A stretch of 64,000 nucleotides of DNA from Zhihengliuella flava (GTDB taxonomy: Bacteria; Actinomycetota; Actinomycetes; Actinomycetales; Micrococcaceae): positions 1,984,001-2,048,000 of the forward strand of contig NZ_JADOTZ010000001.1 in NCBI RefSeq assembly GCF_015751895.1, read 5' to 3'. The position numbers and the translations under genes are program-made. This document shows positions 52,263-60,388 of this stretch, piece after piece (position 1 is the stretch's first letter; each line of letters begins with the position of its first letter). Under the pieces are notes generated by a model. It did not search any database and was not told the origin of the DNA. It saw nothing but the letters and a program-made list of their open reading frames with translations.

Positions 52263-52292
52263 GCGTGTGAACCCGGCCGGGGTGGCAGGCGC

Positions 52293-52329
52293 GGCGCCCG
52301 TGAGCGACGTCGGTAGGCTCACGGGCGCC
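52293..52329 (-). terminator. Terminator of the glycosidase gene
   Basis: GGCGCCCGTGAGC pairs perfectly with GCTCACGGGCGCC over 13 bases around an 11-base loop, 24 bases after the stop at 52354. It insulates lutA from the gene upstream. Confidence 0.85.
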
Positions 52330-52353
52330 TGCCTGCTGCTGTGCCCGCCGCCG

Positions 52354-53478
52354 TTAGCCCGCGCGGTCCGCGAGCACGTGGAACACCTCTCGCCCGGACG
52401 GGGTATCCGTGAGGCGCCAGTCAGTTTCCTTGTTGGTGTGGAAGTAATTGACGAACGAGGCTCCGGCGTCCGCCGCGCGCAGGATCATCATTCGGGTCCA
52501 TCCCTCTTGGGTCACCCAGTCGTCCGCCACCTGTTCGTAGGGCGGGTTCTCAGGGTAGTCAAAGACCCACGTGCCCCACGCGGAGTAATTCGCACCGCCC
52601 GGGAGGAAGGACGCGGGATCGTCGGGCGCGGACGCGACCTCAGCAATGCCCCACGGTTTGTCTCCGGCAAGTGCCGCGAGGCGGGTGATCGGGCCGTCGG
52701 CGCGCGAGAAGCCGAACACGTCGTCGGGACTCTGCCAGCCGGGCGCGGCCGGGGCGGCGTGGTCCCAGTTGAAGCCGTCCAAGGCCAAGGTGTCGACGTA
52801 CTCGGACCCCGGGAAATAGTCCTCGAAGGGCGCGGGGCCCGCCCCGTAGTTCAGGGGGTTCCACATCAACATGACGTCCGGGGCGTGCACCTCTTTCAGG
52901 GCCGCGACGTGCCGCCACATGTCCACATAGTCCGACGGCGACGAGCCGGGGTGTTGCGCCGTAGCGGGCAGCGCTGACCAGGGCCGGGCCGTGTCATTCA
53001 TCTCCGGGGCAAGGCGGACGATCACGTTGAGGTCCTCGGCGTAGGTCTGCGCCGTGCTGAGCCAGTCCCGGAGGTGGTCATCCCAGGCTCCGGCGGCGAT
53101 GTTCTGCGGGGCGAATTCGGGCTGCTCATCGAACGCGGCCGCCCAGTCCCAGGGCTCCCAGGCAATGAGGAGCGCCGCGCCTCGAGTGCGCGCCGCCTCG
53201 GCGTACGCGGCGGGGAAGTCAGGCTGTTGCACAAAGTCGACGTACGTCGACAGCATGTCGTTCGTCGTCCCGAACGCGGCCTCCTCGGCCTCCATGGTGG
53301 CGAGGTCGTGCGAGGCCCAGCCCAGGATGAGGTCCGTGTCCGGGTCGCGGAGGTCGGTGGTGGTGCGCGTGGCTGGGGTTGGCGAGGCCGATGCCGCCGC
53401 GGGCTGGAGCGAGAGGGCCAGAGCGAGCGTCACCAGCCCTCCGAGAGCGCGGGCGGTGAAGGGGAATGGTCGGGGCAT
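52354..53478 (-). CDS. Secreted glycoside hydrolase, GH26-like
   Basis: The 374-residue protein has a signal peptide (RALGGLVTLALALSLQPAAA, cleavage near ASASP) and a TIM-barrel glycosidase domain. Likely catalytic glutamates are E159 (VIVRLAPEMND) and E280 (PWGIAEVASAP), with WNPLNYG and LDGFNWD between, as in GH26 enzymes such as beta-mannanases. There is no carbohydrate-binding module or wall anchor. AGGAG lies eight bases before ATG 53478. It is divergent from the GntR regulator by 105 bases. Mannan or another beta-glycan is a possible substrate, not shown. Confidence 0.8.
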   Translation of the reverse strand: MPRPFPFTARALGGLVTLALALSLQPAAASASPTPATRTTTDLRDPDTDLILGWASHDLATMEAEEAAFGTTNDMLSTYVDFVQQPDFPAAYAEAARTRGAALLIAWEPWDWAAAFDEQPEFAPQNIAAGAWDDHLRDWLSTAQTYAEDLNVIVRLAPEMNDTARPWSALPATAQHPGSSPSDYVDMWRHVAALKEVHAPDVMLMWNPLNYGAGPAPFEDYFPGSEYVDTLALDGFNWDHAAPAAPGWQSPDDVFGFSRADGPITRLAALAGDKPWGIAEVASAPDDPASFLPGGANYSAWGTWVFDYPENPPYEQVADDWVTQEGWTRMMILRAADAGASFVNYFHTNKETDWRLTDTPSGREVFHVLADRAG

Positions 53479-53583
53479 GGTGTAACTCCTCGGGGGATCA
53501 GGCCTGTCGAGTGACGGCATGCCCAGCGTGACGAGGCCCTGCGGGGGCGTCAAGAACGGGCGCCAAGACTAAGGTGGGAGACC

Positions 53584-54312
53584 ATGAGTACTCATCCTCG
53601 TTCGGCCTCGCCCAAGGCGTACCAAGCGGTCCTCGACGCGATCGAGGCCGACCTGCGCGCCGGACGCCTGCGGGTCGGTGAGCAGCTGCCGGGCGAACGC
53701 GCGCTCGCCGAGCAGCACGGCATCTCCCGCGCCTCGGTGCGGGACGCGATCCGGATTCTGGATGTCATGGGAGTGGTGCGCACGTCCACGGGCTCCGGGC
53801 CGAAGGCCGGCGCCGTGCTGATTTCCGAGCCCGCCGCGGGGATTTCCACGGCGCTGCGCATGCACGTGGCCTCGGCGTCGCTGGGCGTGGAAGACATCGT
53901 GCAAACGCGCATCCTCTTGGAAACGTGGGCGGCCCGCGCCGCGAGTGAGCTCGCTGCGGAGCCGGTCGCCGGGGCGGAGGGCATCCTGGCTGAGGCGGCC
54001 CGTCTGGTGGAGGGGATGGAGGACGACGGCGTCGGCCGCCAAGAGTTCCACGACCTCGATGCCCGGTTCCACGTGGTCCTGGCCTCTTTGTCCGGCAATG
54101 CGGTCATCACGGCCATGATGGAGTCGCTGCGCCTGTCCATCCGGGATTACGTCTCCGAGGCCATGTCCTCACGCGGCGAGTGGGACTCCGTCGCGTCAGT
54201 GCTTAAGGAGCAGCATCGGCGCATCTTGGCGGCCGTGGCGGAGCGCCGCGGCGACGATGCGGCCGAGCTATTGCGCGAGCACATCGAGTGGTTCCACCGG
54301 GAGGTCGGCTAA
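53584..54312 (+). CDS. GntR-family regulator, FadR/LldR subfamily
   Basis: The 242-residue protein has a GntR winged helix (about 15-75: LRVGEQLPGERALAEQHGIS, then RASVRDAIRILDVMGVV) and an all-helical FCD domain with metal-ligand positions (Asp and His in HDLDARFHVVLASLSGN; His in KEQHRRILAAVAERR; His in REHIEWFHREV). This is the subfamily of LldR, the lactate-responsive regulator. lutABC lies two genes away and its promoter bears the matching operator, so LldR function is likely. TAAGGT lies eight bases before the ATG. Confidence 0.88.
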   Translation: MSTHPRSASPKAYQAVLDAIEADLRAGRLRVGEQLPGERALAEQHGISRASVRDAIRILDVMGVVRTSTGSGPKAGAVLISEPAAGISTALRMHVASASLGVEDIVQTRILLETWAARAASELAAEPVAGAEGILAEAARLVEGMEDDGVGRQEFHDLDARFHVVLASLSGNAVITAMMESLRLSIRDYVSEAMSSRGEWDSVASVLKEQHRRILAAVAERRGDDAAELLREHIEWFHREVG

Positions 54313-54315
54313 CCT

Positions 54316-54396
54316 CTTGTGTCATCGGATTGACACAAGTTCGGCGGCCCGTCAGGATGAGCACAGCGCTTGTATTGCCAAGGTGATACAAGCGCT
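54316..54396. promoter_or_regulatory. Promoter with two CTTGT-N14-ACAAG palindromes
   Basis: Site 1 is CTTGTGTCA-N6-TGACACAAG (54316-54339). Site 2 is AGCGCTTGTAT-N10-ATACAAGCGCT (54365-54396). In both, CTTGT and ACAAG span exactly 24 bases (54316-54339 and 54369-54392), 53 bases apart. A promoter TTGACA (54330-54335), 17 bases, CAGGAT (54353-54358) lies between, so site 1 overlaps the -35 and site 2 the expected start point. The genes downstream are a membrane protein and a YtrA-like GntR regulator. Confidence 0.75.
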
Positions 54397-54425
54397 CCGA
54401 GTCATCGACCACTGAGGAGCCGGAC

Positions 54426-55511
54426 GTGTTTTCACCCCTGGTCATTATCGCCGGCGGCGTGCTGTTGCTGGTGTTGCTGGTGGCCATCCTCCGCGGCTTG
54501 GTGTCCCGGCAAACGCCGCGGCTGACGGACCTCATTGAGCCGAGCTGGCGGGCCAGCCACGGGCACCGCCCCGAGCTCCTGCGCCACGTGCGCCGCAGAT
54601 TCATCGGGCTCATCGTGGTGGCCGTCCTCGCCGCGGCCTCCTGCCTGATCTGGCAAGCGGCCGCGCCGCGCCTCGGCGGGCTGCCCGTCGTCGTCCTGCC
54701 GGTCATGGTGTGGCTGGCCGTTATGGTGGCCTGGTCCGCGTGGCCGTGGCCGGCACCGGATGCGGATTCGGCCGTGACGCACGCGGCCACCGCGGAGGCG
54801 GCAGCAACGTCACCCTCCGCCCCGCCGCAGACCCACGCGGACCTGCTGCACCGGGGGTGGACCACGTTCGGCCCCAAGTGGTCCTTCCTGTTCCCCGGGG
54901 CGTTGCTGGCCCTGCTGGTGTTCGGTCTGACTGCGGCGGGCCTCACGTCCGTCGAGGACGAGTCCGGCCGCCTCCGCCAGCTCGGGTATCGCTCCTTTGG
55001 CGGTGCGGAGCTGGACGAATCCGGACTGGTCACCCAGGTACTGCAGAGCGTCGGCGCCACCGGGCCGTACCCGGGCTGGTACTACGGCGTGGTGATTCTG
55101 GCGCTCGCGTTCGCTGCCGCCGCTGCCTCCCTGATCGTGCTCTGGCGCAACACCCGCCGGGTGCGCCCCTACGATTACCGACTCTTCCGGTTGGACAACG
55201 GCGTCCGCGCCGCCGTGGCCTACACCGTGGCCACGCTCTCCGCCGCGTTCATCTCCGCGCAGGCCGCCGTGGTGGCGCTCATGACCGCCACGGCGCAGTT
55301 CTCCGCGGCGCAGCGCACGCGCTTCGTCGTCGGCCAGCCCATCGACGCGGCCAACCTGACGTTTGACCCCCAATTTCTCACCGCCGCCATCATGATGCTC
55401 GCCATCGCCGTGGTGCTGACCGTGGTCGCCGTGCTGCTGGCGGCGTCCTGTGTGCGGCGCATGCGGCAGGCGTTCGGGACGGCGGCACCGCAGCCGCGGG
55501 ATCACGCATGA
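54426..55511 (+). CDS. Multi-pass membrane protein paired with a GntR regulator
   Basis: I do not recognise a named family with certainty. The 361-residue protein has about seven hydrophobic helices (LVIIAGGVLLLVLLVAILRG near the N-terminus; FIGLIVVAVLAAASCLIW; VVVLPVMVWLAVMVAW; WSFLFPGALLALLVFGLTAA; GVVILALAFAAAAASLIVLW; ATLSAAFISAQAAVVALM; the last near 325-347), an Ala/Thr-rich loop around residue 120, and an external loop around residue 180-215. GAGGAG precedes the GTG. It overlaps the regulator gene by four bases (ATGA). Membrane proteins coupled to YtrA-type regulators often handle cell-envelope stress, but that role is inference. Confidence 0.75.
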   Translation: MFSPLVIIAGGVLLLVLLVAILRGLVSRQTPRLTDLIEPSWRASHGHRPELLRHVRRRFIGLIVVAVLAAASCLIWQAAAPRLGGLPVVVLPVMVWLAVMVAWSAWPWPAPDADSAVTHAATAEAAATSPSAPPQTHADLLHRGWTTFGPKWSFLFPGALLALLVFGLTAAGLTSVEDESGRLRQLGYRSFGGAELDESGLVTQVLQSVGATGPYPGWYYGVVILALAFAAAAASLIVLWRNTRRVRPYDYRLFRLDNGVRAAVAYTVATLSAAFISAQAAVVALMTATAQFSAAQRTRFVVGQPIDAANLTFDPQFLTAAIMMLAIAVVLTVVAVLLAASCVRRMRQAFGTAAPQPRDHA

Positions 55512-55891
55512 TCACGGTCTCCCGCGAGAGCCCGCTGGGCCCGGCGGAGCAAATCCGCAGCCAGCTCGAGGCCCTCATCCGCGCCGGCGCTCTGGCGGCC
55601 GACGCCCGTTTGCCGAGCGTTCGCCAGCTCTCCGCCGACCTGCGCGTGGCGCCCGGAACGGTGGCTCGGGCGTACAAGGAACTCGAGGACGCCGGGTTGG
55701 TGCGCGCCGCCCGCGCCGCGGGCACGCGCGTCAATCCCGGGTACGACGCCGGCGCGCTCGGTTGGGTAGAGGCGGACCGCCTGGTGCGGGCCGCACGGGG
55801 CCAGGGACTGGGTCTAGCCGAGGTGCAGGGCCTCGTGGCCGCGGCCTGGGCGGCGCAGGAAGCGGACCACCGGCCGGCGGGCGGGTCCTAG
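55508..55891 (+). CDS. YtrA-like GntR regulator
   Basis: The 127-residue protein is a bare GntR winged helix (SPLGPAEQIRSQLEALIRAG, then RLPSVRQLSADLRVAPGTVA, RAYKELEDAGLVRA) with a short C-terminal helical dimerisation tail, the YtrA arrangement. It is the second gene of an operon with the preceding membrane protein and probably represses it through the two CTTGT-N14-ACAAG palindromes. Its TAG and that of the convergent HtaA gene share the tetranucleotide CTAG. Confidence 0.9.
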   Translation: MITVSRESPLGPAEQIRSQLEALIRAGALAADARLPSVRQLSADLRVAPGTVARAYKELEDAGLVRAARAAGTRVNPGYDAGALGWVEADRLVRAARGQGLGLAEVQGLVAAAWAAQEADHRPAGGS

Positions 55892-56415
55892 GCCGCGGGC
55901 TTGGCCACGCGGGCCACCAGCTCGTCCATCATCTGCCCGCTGGGATACTGCTTGCCGAATAGCGTGGCGCCCTCGTCCGTGAGCAGAACGGTGCTGGCGC
56001 GCCATTCGAGGGCGTCGCCCTGATCGGCGAACCCTCCGGCGTACATGCGGGCGATGACGATCCGGGCCTGATCCGGTTCCGTGCCCTCCACGGTGTCCGC
56101 CGCGACGGTCAGCTGCGCGTGGCTGCCCAACAGGTCGATCGCCGGGTCCAGCAGGCGCACGTGCATCATCCCGTCGTGCCCGGAGAGGATCACGTCCCCG
56201 GTGAACGCGAGGGTGCCCGTGGCGAGGTCCTCGGCCAGATCTACGCGATGCACGCCGAAGGAGAAGCCGCCGTCGTCCGTCGTGAGCGCGCCGCTGCGGG
56301 CCGTAATGGATCCGTCCGCGATGGAACCGACGTAATCCACGAAGCTCTTCTTGATGCCCCAGGCCAGGCCGTGGGGTTGCGAGGGAAGTGGTGTATCCGG
56401 CATGGACACCATCAT
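55888..56415 (-). CDS. Stand-alone HtaA-domain protein without signal peptide
   Basis: The 175-residue protein is essentially one HtaA domain: LAWGIKKSFVDYVGSIADGS near the start, then GGFSFGVHRVDLAEDLATGT, VILSGHDGMMHVRLLDPAID and PDQARIVIARMYAGGFADQG. HtaA domains bind haem in corynebacterial uptake proteins, where they are exported; here no signal peptide or membrane anchor is seen. The ATG at 56415 overlaps the EamA stop (ATGA), which favours it; ATG 56403 (MPDTPLPSQ) is the alternative. Haem binding is not shown: the Tyr/His ligands were not verified. Confidence 0.8.
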   Translation of the reverse strand: MMVSMPDTPLPSQPHGLAWGIKKSFVDYVGSIADGSITARSGALTTDDGGFSFGVHRVDLAEDLATGTLAFTGDVILSGHDGMMHVRLLDPAIDLLGSHAQLTVAADTVEGTEPDQARIVIARMYAGGFADQGDALEWRASTVLLTDEGATLFGKQYPSGQMMDELVARVAKPAA

Positions 56416-57272
56416 AGGGGTGGGCGCGTGCGCACCGCTCCGGCGCAGGCCAGCATGACGCAGCCGATCGCCACGAGGTCCACCCACACCAGCGCCTGGC
56501 CCAACACCACGAACGCGGTGAGCGCCGCCATCGCGGGGGAGAGGCAGGTCAGCATGGCAAAGGTCGACGCAGGCATCAGCCGGAGCACGTGGGTTTCGAT
56601 GCCGTAGGGAATGGCCGAGGAGAGCAGAGCGATCCCGACGCCCACGGCGATGACCCACGGGTTGAGCAGTTCGGTGCCGCCCGTGGCGATCCCGAAGGGC
56701 GCGGCCACCGCGGTGCCCGCGCACATGGCCAGCGCCAGCCCGGCGACGCCGGGGAAGTGCCGCCCGGCCTCCCGGTTCATCAGGATGAACCCGGCCCAAC
56801 AGGCGGCGGCGCCGAGCGCGAAGAGCACGCCCACCGGGTCGAGCCCGCCGGCGGAGAATCCGTCCCGCCCCAGCAGCACGATCCCCGTGAAGGCGAGCGC
56901 GGCCCAGAGCGCGCCGACCCACCGCCGGCCAGCGATCACGGACAGGGCCAGCGGGCCGAGGGCCTCGATCGTCACGGCGACACCCTGCGGGATGCGATTG
57001 AACGCCTCGTAGATCATGAGGTTCATGCCGGACATGGTGATGCCCAGCCCAATAATGGTGCGCCACTGGGATGGGCCCAGCCGGGCGATCGAGGGGCGGA
57101 GGATGGCGACCATGATCACAGCGGAAAACAACAGGCGCATCAGGACCACGCCCTGGGGGCCCACGCGGTCGAACTGGGTGGCACCTAGGGACGCGCCGAG
57201 CTGCTGGCCCAGGATGCTGGCCAGCACCAACAGGATGGGGAAAAACGTCGACGACGCCGCGCGCTGGATCAC
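56412..57272 (-). CDS. EamA/RhtA-type metabolite exporter
   Basis: The 286-residue protein has ten predicted helices in two EamA repeats; GPLALSVIAGRRWVGALWAA and FAMLTCLSPAMAALTAFVVL with GQALVWVDLVAIGCVMLAC are characteristic of RhtA-like threonine/homoserine exporters. The substrate is unproven. The start is a GTG with TATGCT six bases upstream and no Shine-Dalgarno, so probably leaderless, with the promoter lying in the end of the tetR gene. Its stop overlaps the HtaA gene. Confidence 0.86.
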   Translation of the reverse strand: MIQRAASSTFFPILLVLASILGQQLGASLGATQFDRVGPQGVVLMRLLFSAVIMVAILRPSIARLGPSQWRTIIGLGITMSGMNLMIYEAFNRIPQGVAVTIEALGPLALSVIAGRRWVGALWAALAFTGIVLLGRDGFSAGGLDPVGVLFALGAAACWAGFILMNREAGRHFPGVAGLALAMCAGTAVAAPFGIATGGTELLNPWVIAVGVGIALLSSAIPYGIETHVLRLMPASTFAMLTCLSPAMAALTAFVVLGQALVWVDLVAIGCVMLACAGAVRTRPPL

Positions 57273-57290
57273 CCAGAAAGCATAGGTGTT

Positions 57291-57914
57291 TCAGGGCGCG
57301 GCGGGCGATTCCTGCCCGTGCGTGGCGTCGGTTCCAACAGGGGTGCGGATGGAGGCGAACACCACGTCAATGGCGGCGCCGATGCGCTGCTGCGATTCCG
57401 GCGAATTCCAGTCCCCGCGCACCACGCCCTGGTAGTAGGCGGCCCCGTTGATGAGGTCCAGCACCACCTCGAGGTCCGCGTCGGCGCGCACCTCGCCGCG
57501 GTCCTGGGCGGCGCGCAGGGCGTGGAGGACGGAGGTGCGGCGCCGGAGCACGTGACGTTCCCAATAGGAGCGCTGCACGTGCGGATCCCGCAGGCCTTGG
57601 ATGAGGCGTTGCTTCAGCAGCGATAGCGCGTCCTCGTCGAGCAGCGCCACGCCCGTTTGGTACTCGCTGCGCAGCGTTTCTAGGAGGGTGCCCCGCGGCG
57701 AGAGGGCCAGCGGCGCGCGATTCGTGTCCAACGCCGCGACCACCACGTCCCGGCGCCCTGGCCAGCGGCGATAGATGGCGGCCCGGGACACCCCCGATCG
57801 CTCCACGAGGTCCCGCATGGAAAAGTCGTCCGCGCGCTCTTGGAGAAGTTCGACGGCGGCGCGGAGGACTTTGGCCTCGATCGTCGCGTCGCGGGGGCGC
57901 CCCGGGGCTGGCAC
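57291..57914 (-). CDS. TetR-family regulator, last gene of the phn operon
   Basis: The 207-residue protein has a TetR helix-turn-helix (about 8-57: ATIEAKVLRAAVELLQERAD, then RDLVERSGVSRAAIYRRWPG) and a helical ligand domain. Its GTG shares one base with the phosphatase stop (TAGTG), so it is cotranslated with the phnDCE-phosphatase genes and probably regulates them and itself. The ligand is unknown. Confidence 0.87.
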   Translation of the reverse strand: MPAPGRPRDATIEAKVLRAAVELLQERADDFSMRDLVERSGVSRAAIYRRWPGRRDVVVAALDTNRAPLALSPRGTLLETLRSEYQTGVALLDEDALSLLKQRLIQGLRDPHVQRSYWERHVLRRRTSVLHALRAAQDRGEVRADADLEVVLDLINGAAYYQGVVRGDWNSPESQQRIGAAIDVVFASIRTPVGTDATHGQESPAAP

Positions 57915-58711
57915 TAGCCCACCAGCTTCTGACGCAGGGCCGCGGTGAGCTCGGCATCCAATCCGGCGGCCTCGAGGATGTGCGGCAGACCCCCGTCGCG
58001 GTCCAGGTCCTCGAGCATGGCCTCCATGGAATCGGCATGGGCGCCCATCATGGGGTGGTCTGCCGGCGGGAGCTGGTGGCGGGCGATCGCCGAGGACTCC
58101 ACCGCGGCGTGGTTGCCGCTGGTCAGTCGGCCCATAATGGCCGTCATGGCAGCACCAGTGGCCGCGTAGTCGGCGACGATCGCGTCGCGCTCCGCGCCGA
58201 GCACGCTCAGGATGGAAGCCGCGAGCACGCCGGTGCGGTCCTTGCCTGCCGCGCAGTGGAAGAGGACGCCGCCGTCGGTCTCGGCGACGAGGCGCAGCGC
58301 GGCGACCACGTCGGTGGCGCGATCCCGCAGGAGCGCGGCGTACCACCGGCCCACGCCCGCGACGCTGTCCGTCTGCCGCATGACCTCGGCCAACGCCTGC
58401 GGATCGGCCACGTCCTGGGTGAAGGGCAGGTGGTGGTGACTGATGCCGTGCTCGGCGGAGAGGCGCGCGGTCAGCGCGGGGCCTCCGGTGGCGGCGAGCT
58501 CGGCCGGGGAGCGCAAGTCGATCACGGCGCGCAGCCCGCATTCGGCCAAGTCGGCCAGCTCATCGGCGGGGGACAGGGCAATGTCATCGGCCCGCCAGAG
58601 CAGGCCGTGTTTCAGGTGTCCGCCCGCCACGGGCGTCCCGCCGAGATCGCGGAGGTTGACCAGGGGTGTGAAGGCGGGCGCCGAGGCCGTGGTGGAGGTC
58701 GTGTCAGTCAT
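57914..58711 (-). CDS. Tyrosine-phosphatase-type protein in the phn operon
   Basis: The 265-residue protein has the Cx5R active site HCAAGKDRTG (C153, R159) with K157-D158, the atypical bacterial phosphatase class that includes phosphatases of lipids, phosphotyrosine and small phosphomonoesters. The N-terminal NLRDLGGTPVAGGHLKHGLL is typical of this class. No signal peptide. Its ATG shares one base with the phnE stop (TAATG). Next to a phosphonate-type importer it may free phosphate from an imported organophosphate; that is inference. Confidence 0.88.
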   Translation of the reverse strand: MTDTTSTTASAPAFTPLVNLRDLGGTPVAGGHLKHGLLWRADDIALSPADELADLAECGLRAVIDLRSPAELAATGGPALTARLSAEHGISHHHLPFTQDVADPQALAEVMRQTDSVAGVGRWYAALLRDRATDVVAALRLVAETDGGVLFHCAAGKDRTGVLAASILSVLGAERDAIVADYAATGAAMTAIMGRLTSGNHAAVESSAIARHQLPPADHPMMGAHADSMEAMLEDLDRDGGLPHILEAAGLDAELTAALRQKLVG

Positions 58712-59550
58712 TAGGAGAGCTTCTTTCGGATCAGGGCGGAGCCGCGGTCGATGAGGGTGACGAGGACGATGATGGACAGCACGATGGCGAACATATGCCC
58801 GTAGTCGTACATGCGCATGGCATTGGTCAGTTCGAGGCCGATGCCGCCGGCGCCGACGAGACCGAGCACCGTGGCCCCGCGGACGTTGCCCTCGAACAGC
58901 AGCAGCGTGTAGCTCACCAAGAGTGGGGAGGCTTGCGGGAGGACGCCGAAGCGGATGATCTGGCCGCGGGAGGCCCCGGTGGAGCGTAGCGCCTGCAGCG
59001 GCGGCTTGGGGACGGCCTCCATGGACTCGGCGTACACCTTGCCGATGGAACCGACGGAGCCCACGATGATGGCGAGCACGCCAGCGAACGGGCCGAGGCC
59101 GACGGCGGAGACAAACATCAGGGCAAAGATCAGCTCGGGGATGGAGCGGAGGATGTTGAGCACCATGCGGGTGATCGTGTAGAGCCACTTGGGCGCAATA
59201 TTGCTGGCCGCGCCGAAGGCGATGACGAGGGACAACAGCGCGCCCAGCAGCGTGCCGATGACCGCCATCTGGAGGGTCTCGATCAACAGCTCAACGATGA
59301 TGCCGATCTTCTCAAAGTTGGGTGGCCACATCCGCGAGACGTAGTCCGCCATGCGCGGAGCGCCGTCGATCAACTTGGCCAGGCTAAACCCGGCCCCGTT
59401 GACGGACCAGAGCAGTACCCCGGCGACTACTACGAGGGAGAGGATCCCAGAGACCCCCGGGGCTTGGAAGGGGCGGGACAGCCGCAGGCGATCCGCTTCG
59501 GTCATCTGGTGCGGCCGGGTTTCCGTACCGACGTGCGTCTTAGTGTCCAC
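58711..59550 (-). CDS. phnE: Phosphonate-type ABC importer permease
   Basis: The 279-residue protein has about six helices and the permease EAA loop (SMEAVPKPPLQALRSTGASR, then GQIIRFGVLPQASPLL). Its sequence order IETLQMAVIGTLLGALLSLV and NILRSIPELIFALMFVSAVG is that of PhnE. It overlaps phnC by 11 bases. Confidence 0.93.
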   Translation of the reverse strand: MDTKTHVGTETRPHQMTEADRLRLSRPFQAPGVSGILSLVVVAGVLLWSVNGAGFSLAKLIDGAPRMADYVSRMWPPNFEKIGIIVELLIETLQMAVIGTLLGALLSLVIAFGAASNIAPKWLYTITRMVLNILRSIPELIFALMFVSAVGLGPFAGVLAIIVGSVGSIGKVYAESMEAVPKPPLQALRSTGASRGQIIRFGVLPQASPLLVSYTLLLFEGNVRGATVLGLVGAGGIGLELTNAMRMYDYGHMFAIVLSIIVLVTLIDRGSALIRKKLS

Positions 59551-60388
59551 TGGTGGCCTCGCTATACATGTCCGGGCCGTAAATGTCTGCCACGGCTGCG
59601 TCGGTCAGGGAGTCGGCGGCACCCCGCCGGGTGATGCGGCCGCCGTCGAGCGCGATGAAGCGGTCCGCGTAGCGCCGGGCGAGCTCCACCACATGGAGGG
59701 AGACCACCACGGGAATCCCGTCCTCGGTGGCGATCTCCCGCAGCAGGGAGAGCACGGACCCCGCGAGCCGCGGGTCCAGCGAGGCCACGGGTTCGTCGGC
59801 CAGGATCAGTTGCGGCCGTTGCATGAGCGCCCGGGCAATGGCCACGCGCTGCTGTTGTCCGCCGGAGAGGCTATCGGCGCGCTGCTTGGCCTTGTCCGCC
59901 AGCCCCACCCGCTCGAGCAGGGAGAGGGCGCGCTCGCGGTGAGCGCGCGGGAACAGGCCGAGCGATCCGAGCGCGCCGGCGTCGTGCAAACCTCCAGTGA
60001 GGACGTTGGTGAGCGCGGACAGCTGGGGCACCAGATTGAAGTGCTGGAAGACGAACCCGATCTGGGCGCGCGCGGCGCGCAGTTCTCGGCCGGAGGCGCG
60101 GGTGAGGTCGATCCCCGCGACGGTCAGTTGGGTGGCCGTCACCGGGGCTAGACCCGTGGCCGCCTTCATGAACGTGGACTTGCCGGAGCCGGAGTGGCCC
60201 AGCAGGGCCACCACCTCGCCCGGCCGGACATCCAGCGTGAAGTCGGACAGGGCCTGATGCCCGTCCTCGTAGGTGACGGACACGTCCTTGGCGGCGAGGA
60301 CCGCGGGCGCGAGGCCCAGGTCCTCTGCCGCGGTGCGGCGCGCCGGCGTGCTGGCCGGACGCTGGGTCGAGGGGACGCGGCGGCTCAT
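59540..60388 (-). CDS. phnC: Phosphonate-type ABC importer ATPase
   Basis: The 282-residue protein has Walker A GHSGSGKST (64-72), Q-loop FVFQHFNLVPQLSALTNVLT, signature LSGGQQQRVAIAR (about 163-175), Walker B LILADEPVASLDP and H-loop VVVSLHVVELAR. The first 30 residues form a polar extension. Its ATG shares one base with the phnD stop (TAATG). Confidence 0.94.
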   Translation of the reverse strand: MSRRVPSTQRPASTPARRTAAEDLGLAPAVLAAKDVSVTYEDGHQALSDFTLDVRPGEVVALLGHSGSGKSTFMKAATGLAPVTATQLTVAGIDLTRASGRELRAARAQIGFVFQHFNLVPQLSALTNVLTGGLHDAGALGSLGLFPRAHRERALSLLERVGLADKAKQRADSLSGGQQQRVAIARALMQRPQLILADEPVASLDPRLAGSVLSLLREIATEDGIPVVVSLHVVELARRYADRFIALDGGRITRRGAADSLTDAAVADIYGPDMYSEATSGH

